The notes under the pieces were generated by a model. That model was not told where the DNA came from. It saw nothing but the letters and a program-made list of their open reading frames with translations, and ran no database searches. Of a DNA stretch of 5,105 nucleotides, positions 1 through 4,026 are shown piece after piece. This stretch comes from Veillonellaceae bacterium UBA5809. GTDB lineage: Bacteria; Bacillota; Negativicutes; Veillonellales; Dialisteraceae. Location: positions 6,080 through 11,184 of the forward strand of contig DIDD01000026.1 of assembly GCA_002417965.1 (NCBI GenBank). Direction: 5' to 3'. Position 1 is the first letter of the stretch; each line of letters opens with the position of its first letter. Position numbers and translations under genes: made by a program.

Positions 1-25
1 AAAAGAGCCCGCGGGCTCTTTTTTT
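1..25 (-). terminator. Palindromic Rho-independent terminator after serS, probably bidirectional
   Basis: Positions 1-22 are a perfect 22-bp palindrome (arms AAAAGAGCC and GGCTCTTTT around a CGCG centre). It begins about 15 nt beyond the serS stop codon. Read on the minus strand it is a GC-rich hairpin ending in at least four T's before the window edge, which fits a serS terminator. On the plus strand the hairpin is followed by seven T's (19-25), so it should also stop a convergent transcript arriving from outside the window. Such a convergent gene is inferred, not seen. Confidence 0.85.
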
Positions 26-37
26 GTGTGCAGGTTG

Positions 38-1342
38 TTATTCATGTCTGGAACTGGGATATCCCTGTCTCCGCTCAATCACTTTCAGTCCGTTCATGTA
101 AGGCTGAAGGGCTTCCGGAACTCTGATCGTACCGTCTTCCTGCTGATAGTTTTCCATAATGGCCGCCACGGTCCGTCCCACGGCCAGGCCTGATCCGTTC
201 AGTGTATGTACAAATTCCGGCTTGTCCCCGGCATGACGGCGGAAGCGTATATTGGCCCTTCTCGCCTGAAAGTCCAGACAGTTTGAGCAGGATGAAATTT
301 CTCTGTATTTATTCTGCGCCGGCATCCACACTTCAATATCATAGGTTTTAGCCGATGAAAATCCAATGTCCCCGGTACACAGGCATACCACATGGTAGGG
401 AAGGCCCAGACGCTGCAGTACTTTTTCAGCTTCAGCCGTAAGGCTTTCGAGTTCGTTCCAGCTGTCTTCCGGTTTGCAGTATTTCACCATTTCCACTTTG
501 TGAAACTGGTGCTGACGGATCAGTCCTCTGGTATCTTTTCCTGCCGATCCCGCTTCTTTTCGGAAACATGGCGTGAATGCGGTCAAATGGACAGGCAGGT
601 CTTCTCCCTTCAGGATTTCTCCTGCATAATAGTTTGTCAGGGGAACTTCCGCCGTAGGTGTCATATACATGTCCTCACCCTCTACTTTGTACATGTCATC
701 GGCAAATTTCGGCAGCTGTCCTGTTCCCTGCATGGAGGTTCCGTTGATAATATAAGGAGGAACCACTTCCGTGTAGTCATTTTCCTGCGTGTGAAGGTCC
801 AGCATAAAGTTGTAAATCGCCCTCTCAAGACGAGCTGCCGCTCCCAGATAGAAATAGAAGCGGGCTCCTGACACTTTCCCGGCTCTTTCTGAATCAAGAA
901 TTCCCAAATCAGCCCCTAATTCATCGTGGGCCTTCACAGGAAACGAAAAAGCGGGAATGTCTCCCCAGCGGCGGACTTCCGGATTTTCACTGTCATCTTT
1001 TCCTACAGGGACACTGGCATCACACATGTTCGGAAGATGAAGAAGACCGTCCCGGAGAATGCTTTCTGTTTCAGAAAGCTGCCTGTCCAGCTCGGATATT
1101 TTCTGACTGATGCCCTTCATTTCAGCAATTTTTTCCGCAGAATCCTGACCGGAGCGCTTTGCCTCCGCAATCTGGCGGGTCGCTTCATTCCTCTGTTTTT
1201 TCAATTGTTCTGTTTCCTGGAGCAGATTCCGTCTCCGGCTGTCCAAATCCAGCACCTCATCCAAATCAAAGGAATTGTGACGGTGAATCAGATTGTCCTT
1301 GACTTCCTGTACATGTTCCCGAATGAATTTAATATCCAGCAT
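38..1342 (-). CDS. serS: Seryl-tRNA synthetase
   Basis: Cytoplasmic class II aminoacyl-tRNA synthetase that charges tRNA-Ser with serine (also the first step for selenocysteine where that is used). The 434-residue product is close to the usual 420-430. The N-terminal tRNA-binding arm is visible as a charged antiparallel coiled coil (about residues 30-100). The catalytic core follows: motif 1 around 172-196 ending in the VVPPY segment, the TAE serine-binding loop (T230, E232), motif 2 around 256-285 with CFRKEAGSAGKDTRG, and motif 3 around 380-394 (LNGSGLAVGRT, R390). The frame is open back to 1459, but the upstream part is the T-box leader. I chose ATG 1340-1342 (MLDIKF) because bacterial homologues begin there; AGAGGAG lies 11 nt upstream. 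ATG 1349-1351 is only 2 nt from that site and is less likely. Expression is controlled by the upstream serine T-box. No key motif is missing. Confidence 0.98.
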   Translation of the reverse strand: MLDIKFIREHVQEVKDNLIHRHNSFDLDEVLDLDSRRRNLLQETEQLKKQRNEATRQIAEAKRSGQDSAEKIAEMKGISQKISELDRQLSETESILRDGLLHLPNMCDASVPVGKDDSENPEVRRWGDIPAFSFPVKAHDELGADLGILDSERAGKVSGARFYFYLGAAARLERAIYNFMLDLHTQENDYTEVVPPYIINGTSMQGTGQLPKFADDMYKVEGEDMYMTPTAEVPLTNYYAGEILKGEDLPVHLTAFTPCFRKEAGSAGKDTRGLIRQHQFHKVEMVKYCKPEDSWNELESLTAEAEKVLQRLGLPYHVVCLCTGDIGFSSAKTYDIEVWMPAQNKYREISSCSNCLDFQARRANIRFRRHAGDKPEFVHTLNGSGLAVGRTVAAIMENYQQEDGTIRVPEALQPYMNGLKVIERRQGYPSSRHE

Positions 1343-1407
1343 AATTGCCATCTCTCCTCTTTCTATATTGGCTTCCGCCCGTCCGGGATGTATTCCGTTT
1401 TGATGCC

Positions 1408-1447
1408 AAAAAGAAAGACTCCCATCCTTTAAGGGACGAAAGTCTTT
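1408..1447 (-). terminator. T-box attenuator terminator
   Basis: On the minus strand AAAGACT (1447-1441) pairs with AGTCTTT (1420-1414), extended inward by G-U and Watson-Crick pairs around a loop near CTTAAA, and is followed by TTTCTTTTT. Its 5' arm shares TTTCGTCCC with the antiterminator helix, so the two folds exclude each other. It stops transcription when tRNA-Ser is charged. No other terminator separates rsmA from serS, so it probably also ends the upstream operon transcript. Confidence 0.95.
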
Positions 1448-1534
1448 TCGCGGTACCACCCAAATTGCTTCTCAGCCATCTTACTGCGCTTTATCGGACG
1501 CATCCGTCCGGTTCTTCGCCGGCCGCTCAGGAGC

Positions 1535-1537
1535 GGA
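1535..1537 (-). promoter_or_regulatory. T-box specifier codon UCC (Ser)
   Basis: The codon sits on the 3' side of an internal loop. Above it is the helix CTTTTC/GAAAAG and below it a base helix GGGG/CTCC. The unpaired stretch is TTTCCG, in which UCC is the serine codon and is followed by a purine, as usual in T-boxes. It would pair with a GGA anticodon of tRNA-Ser. The pairing was folded by eye, so the register is likely but not proven. Confidence 0.8.
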
Positions 1538-1634
1538 AACTTTTCATCCAGTCCAGGCTTGCACCAGCCGCCTGTTCTCTAAAGGCTTTCAGGAAAAGAT
1601 TTTCCCCATCTCTGCGTTTCTTTTTTATGCTCTC

Positions 1635-1663
1635 ATTATAATATGTCTGTTTCTGTTTTGCAA
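1635..1663 (-). promoter_or_regulatory. serS promoter (sigma-A type) inside the rsmA 3' end
   Basis: TTGCAA (1663-1658), a 17-nt spacer, and a perfect TATAAT (1640-1635) on the minus strand. The -10 box contains the rsmA stop codon TAA (1638-1636), so the last eight rsmA codons and the promoter share DNA. The predicted start, about 7 nt downstream near 1628, places the whole T-box stem I in the transcript. Confidence 0.9.
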
Positions 1664-2538
1664 GAAGAGTTCGTTCTGTCTTCTGACTGAATCTGGTCCC
1701 ATGCATCCGACAGACGTCCAAATTCTTCCAGAGAAAATGTCTCTGCTCTCCGGTTTCCGTCAATTCCCGCAGTTTCCAGAATACGGGCTGCATCGTCAGC
1801 GCTTATGCCGCCGTTACGCAGATTATTGCTGAATATCTTACGTCTTTGGGCAAAGCATATTTTAATCAGCCTGAACAGCAGTTTTTCATTTCGTACTGTT
1901 ACAGGCGGATTTTTTCTCATTCTCAGCCGAAGCACAGTCGATGTCACTGCCGGAGGAGGCAGAAATGATGACGGCGGAACATCCATGATTTTCTCCGCTT
2001 CACAGTAATATCGGACGGCCAGTGTCAAAGCCCCGTATTCTTTTCCTCCCGGCGCCGCCAGTATCCGGTCTGCCACTTCTTTCTGCATCATAACGGTGAT
2101 CAGGTCGATGGGAAGTCCGGACTGAATCAGAAGAATCAGTACCGGGGTCGTAATATAATAAGGAAGATTGGCCGCCACATGCCACCGTGCTCCTCCCATA
2201 ATTCCCGAAAGATCGGCTTTCATCACATCTCCGTAAATGATCTTCACATTGGAGTAGGGCTCCAGTGTACGTTCGAGGATTTCTTTCAGACGCTCATCAA
2301 TTTCAAGAGCTGTTACCTGAGCTCCGGTACGGGCCAGTCCCTGTGTAAGTGTTCCGATTCCGGGGCCGATTTCGAGAACACGGGATTCCGGTGTCAGTTC
2401 AGATGCTTCAACAACGGCATCCACCACATCCTTTCGGATCAGGAAATTCTGCCCCAGGCGGTGCTTCAGCCGAAGTCCAAAACGGCGGATCATATAGCGG
2501 ACTACGGAAATATCAGTCAGTTCCGATTCTATGGTCAT
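1636..2538 (-). CDS. rsmA: 16S rRNA (adenine(1518)-N6/adenine(1519)-N6)-dimethyltransferase RsmA/KsgA
   Basis: SAM-dependent methyltransferase that dimethylates two adjacent adenosines in the 3'-terminal hairpin of 16S rRNA late in 30S assembly; its loss gives kasugamycin resistance in other bacteria. Visible motifs in the 300-residue product are GQNFL (29-33), the SAM-binding EIGPGIGTLT (56-65), an acidic ribose-binding residue in ALEID (E79), GDV (D104), and the catalytic NLPYY motif (124-128). FAQRRK (229-234) lies in the C-terminal rRNA-binding domain. The usual length is 270-295, so it carries a short polar C-terminal tail whose codons overlap the serS promoter. ATG 2536-2538 has GGGAG 7 nt upstream, within the rnmV coding region. 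The first 26 nt overlap rnmV in another frame, which implies translational coupling. The rnmV-rsmA pairing is common in Firmicutes. Confidence 0.98.
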   Translation of the reverse strand: MTIESELTDISVVRYMIRRFGLRLKHRLGQNFLIRKDVVDAVVEASELTPESRVLEIGPGIGTLTQGLARTGAQVTALEIDERLKEILERTLEPYSNVKIIYGDVMKADLSGIMGGARWHVAANLPYYITTPVLILLIQSGLPIDLITVMMQKEVADRILAAPGGKEYGALTLAVRYYCEAEKIMDVPPSSFLPPPAVTSTVLRLRMRKNPPVTVRNEKLLFRLIKICFAQRRKIFSNNLRNGGISADDAARILETAGIDGNRRAETFSLEEFGRLSDAWDQIQSEDRTNSSCKTETDIL

Positions 2539-3076
2539 GTTGTCTCTCCCAGGCGGTCAGGGCTGATTCCCATTCATCCCTGGTAATGCCAAAATGATTC
2601 AGTCTCTTTAAAAATTGTTTCCCGTTTCCATAGCCGATTCCTAAAAGGGCTCCTATGTCCGCTCTTTTCTCAGAAGCGCCGCCGCAGCCCGCCAGACCAT
2701 TCTGCGTCATATCGGCCTCACTGAAAAGACAGGAGTCTTCCCTGCTGCACGGATGAACTTTCTCCAGCGCCTCCCGGATGGATTCGGGTGATGCATTTTC
2801 AATGCCCACATCGTCTTTTGCCAGTGCCAGTTTTTTGGGCACAAAGGCATGAAGAGCCCGGGGAAAATCCTGGGACAAACGGCGCCGTATCCGTTCACCC
2901 GCTCCGTCCGGATCCGTCAGAATAATAATGCCTCTTTTTTCATAAGCACAGCGTATGTCCTTCAGAACAGCAGACCGAAGGGTAAACCCTTCGGTCGCAA
3001 TCATATCCGCTTCCACTGCCATGCGGACACGGGCTATATCAGATTTTCCTTCTACCACAATGACTTCTTTAATCAT
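2513..3076 (-). CDS. rnmV: Ribonuclease M5 (5S rRNA maturation)
   Basis: Toprim-family endoribonuclease that makes the mature ends of 5S rRNA from its precursor in Gram-positive bacteria. In Bacillus subtilis the substrate is the precursor bound by ribosomal protein L18. The 187-residue length is typical. The N-terminal Toprim domain shows VVEGKSD (7-13, catalytic-type E9) and the DPDGAGE acidic metal-binding segment (55-61, D55/D57), then a conserved VGIENASPESI stretch (90-100). The C-terminal part (about 118-187) fits the M5 substrate-binding domain with a LLGIGYGNGKQFLKRLN helix region. The ATG lies only 3 nt after the response-regulator stop. I see no good Shine-Dalgarno site there, so translation probably depends on ribosomes terminating just upstream. 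It overlaps rsmA by 26 nt at its 3' end. Confidence 0.97.
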   Translation of the reverse strand: MIKEVIVVEGKSDIARVRMAVEADMIATEGFTLRSAVLKDIRCAYEKRGIIILTDPDGAGERIRRRLSQDFPRALHAFVPKKLALAKDDVGIENASPESIREALEKVHPCSREDSCLFSEADMTQNGLAGCGGASEKRADIGALLGIGYGNGKQFLKRLNHFGITRDEWESALTAWERQHDHRIGTD

Positions 3077-3079
3077 CAG

Positions 3080-3760
3080 TCAGTCACGCACCACATATCC
3101 GATGCCACGCACTGTATGAACATATTTACGTCCCACTTTTTCATCAATCTTACTTCTCAGATAACGGACATAAACATCAACAATATTTGTATTTCCCACG
3201 TATCCATAACCCCAGACTTCTTCCAAAATCTGCTGACGGGTCAGCACGCGGTTTTTATTCTTCGCCAAAAACAGAAGCAGGTCAAATTCTTTCTTCGTCA
3301 GATCAATAATTTCATTTCCTACCCTGACTTCATGGCGGTCAGGATAGATATAGAGATCCCGAATATTGTAAGAAGGATCTACCACAATGGCCGGCTGTTC
3401 ATGACGGCGGAGTGCGGACCGGATCCTGGCTACCAGTTCTTTCGTTGCAAACGGCTTGGTGATGTAGTCGTCAGCGCCGGCATCAAGAGCAGCAACTTTG
3501 GAATCAACGTCCGATGCAGATGAAAGATAAATAATAGGCAGCGGACTCACATCCCTGACCTTCTCAAGAATTTTACCGCCGTCCTTCAGCGGTTCATCCG
3601 GATCCAGAACAATCAGGTCAATCTGACGCTGGCCTGCCAGATCAACAGCAGAATCTCCATTGTTGTCCTGCAGGCAGGTGAATCCCTCTGCTTCCAGCTT
3701 CAGCTGGATAAAACGCCCGACCGTATGGTCACTTTCAATAATCAGAATACAATTTCTCAT
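3080..3760 (-). CDS. OmpR/PhoB-family DNA-binding response regulator
   Basis: Two-component-type transcription factor of 226 residues, normal for the family. The receiver domain (about 3-118) keeps the predicted phosphoacceptor D53 (IVLD), the switch serine S80 (IIYLSS), and K102 in DYITKPF. Two positions depart from the norm. The usual DD acidic pair after beta-1 reads E9-S10 (LIIESD), and D53 is followed by PDEP rather than a hydrophobic loop. The C-terminal winged helix (about 130-226) is canonical, with LTKKEFDLLLFLAKN, a recognition helix around NTNIVDVYVRYLRSKID, and VRGIGYVV at the wing. I chose ATG 3758-3760 because GGGGGG lies 7 nt upstream; an in-frame TTG 15 nt further out overlaps that site. 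No histidine kinase is adjacent, so the partner and regulon are unknown. It probably heads an operon with rnmV and rsmA. The receiver resembles KdpE-like regulators by eye, which is not enough to name it. Confidence 0.95.
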   Translation of the reverse strand: MRNCILIIESDHTVGRFIQLKLEAEGFTCLQDNNGDSAVDLAGQRQIDLIVLDPDEPLKDGGKILEKVRDVSPLPIIYLSSASDVDSKVAALDAGADDYITKPFATKELVARIRSALRRHEQPAIVVDPSYNIRDLYIYPDRHEVRVGNEIIDLTKKEFDLLLFLAKNKNRVLTRQQILEEVWGYGYVGNTNIVDVYVRYLRSKIDEKVGRKYVHTVRGIGYVVRD

Positions 3761-3798
3761 AACGGTTCCCCCCAAGGTAAAATTATTGACACATCCAT
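3757..3798 (-). other. Possible 13-codon leader ORF ending on the regulator start codon
   Basis: ATG at 3798-3796 opens a frame encoding MDVSIILPWGEPL. It stops with TGA at 3759-3757, overlapping the regulator ATG as ATGA. The regulator's GGGGGG ribosome site lies inside this frame. No convincing Shine-Dalgarno precedes the leader ATG. It may therefore be chance; if translated, it would couple to the regulator. Confidence 0.25.
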
Positions 3799-3872
3799 CT
3801 TGTTATTGTTATTTTCTGACGGATGAACAACTCATTGCTTCATTATTATTATTTCATTATATTTACTCCTAT

Positions 3873-3900
3873 ATCATACCATATTTTTGTGATGAATCAA
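3873..3900 (-). promoter_or_regulatory. Promoter of the response regulator-rnmV-rsmA operon
   Basis: On the minus strand TTGATT (3900-3895), a 16-nt spacer, and TATGAT (3878-3873) preceded by TGG, an extended -10 motif. The surrounding DNA is AT-rich, as at many Firmicutes promoters. The predicted start is near 3866, which leaves a leader of about 105 nt before the regulator ATG. Confidence 0.72.
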
Positions 3901-3928
3901 CTGGTTTCTGACAAAGAATGTCATCTTT

Positions 3929-3973
3929 AATTAAATATAAATCATTTTTTGTATCATATAATTATATTTAATT
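3929..3973. repeat. 12-bp AT-only inverted repeat upstream of the regulator promoter
   Basis: AATTAAATATAA (3929-3940) is matched exactly by its reverse complement TTATATTTAATT (3962-3973) across a 21-bp spacer. It lies between the eno terminator and the -35 box of the regulator promoter. It could be a binding site, an AT-rich upstream promoter element, or a weak second hairpin. Low complexity makes a chance match plausible. Confidence 0.45.
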
Positions 3974-3980
3974 TTCCCAT

Positions 3981-4016
3981 AATAAAAAAGAGACTTTCCC
4001 GATAGAAAGTCTCTTT
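3981..4016 (-). terminator. Rho-independent terminator of eno
   Basis: On the minus strand the arms AAAGAGACTTTC (4016-4005) and GAAAGTCTCTTT (3998-3987) form a perfect 12-bp stem. The loop is TATCGG, and TTTTTTATT follows, partly within the second arm. It begins 10 nt beyond the eno stop codon and separates eno from the downstream operon. Flanking A's on the other side give it some symmetry, so weak bidirectional activity is possible. Confidence 0.95.
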
Positions 4017-4026
4017 AAAAGAACTT

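Larger units (their letters stand above)
1408..1628 (-). promoter_or_regulatory. Serine T-box riboswitch leader of serS
   Basis: This transcribed leader senses uncharged tRNA-Ser and lets transcription continue into serS. Several elements are visible on the minus strand. The 14-nt T-box TGGGTGGTACCGCG lies at 1449-1462, with the UGGU bulge that pairs with the tRNA NCCA end. Stem I has an AGAGA motif and a GGCTGGTG distal loop around 1558-1585, and the helix CTTTTC/GAAAAG brackets the specifier loop. That loop holds UCC (1535-1537), a serine codon followed by G. A stem III candidate sits at 1462-1481 (GAGA loop) and a perfect CGGACG-gatg-CGTCCG hairpin at 1495-1510. The antiterminator pairs GGG...GCGAAA with TTTCGTCCC, competing with the terminator at 1408-1447. 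The codon and the downstream gene agree, which makes the assignment firm. The transcription start near 1628 is inferred from the promoter. Confidence 0.97.
3761..4026. other. AT-rich intergenic region between eno and the response regulator
   Basis: This is a 266-bp gap, much richer in AT than the genes around it. From the eno side it holds the eno terminator (3981-4016), a 12-bp inverted repeat (3929-3940 with 3962-3973), the regulator promoter (3873-3900), and a leader with several very short open frames. I see no RNA gene and no known riboswitch. The leader has no strong hairpin that would mark an attenuator. Confidence 0.7.

Noticed and set aside
392..871. Long plus-strand open frames opposite serS (392-871 and 926-1432)
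   Set aside because: They are antisense to a clear serS coding frame, and their products look like low-information antisense translations.
1343..1459. In-frame extension of serS to 1459 giving a 473-residue protein
   Set aside because: The extra 39 codons cover the T-box antiterminator and terminator, homologues begin at MLDIKF, and a ribosome site lies just upstream of that start.
1345..1641. Plus-strand 98-codon open frame across the serS leader, and a minus-strand 88-codon frame at 1527-1793
   Set aside because: Both overlap the T-box RNA and the rsmA 3' end, have no recognisable family and no supporting promoter or ribosome site.
2849..3523. 224-codon plus-strand open frame opposite the response regulator and rnmV
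   Set aside because: It is antisense to two well-supported genes, spans their junction and shows no domain.
3773..3775. TTG start for the response regulator, 15 nt upstream of the ATG
   Set aside because: The codon overlaps the GGGGGG ribosome site that serves ATG 3758-3760, and the extra residues MGGTV are not part of the receiver fold.
3941..3982. TATGAT at 3958-3953 as a second regulator promoter
   Set aside because: At 16-18 nt upstream there is only TATGGG-like sequence next to the eno terminator, a poor -35 box.
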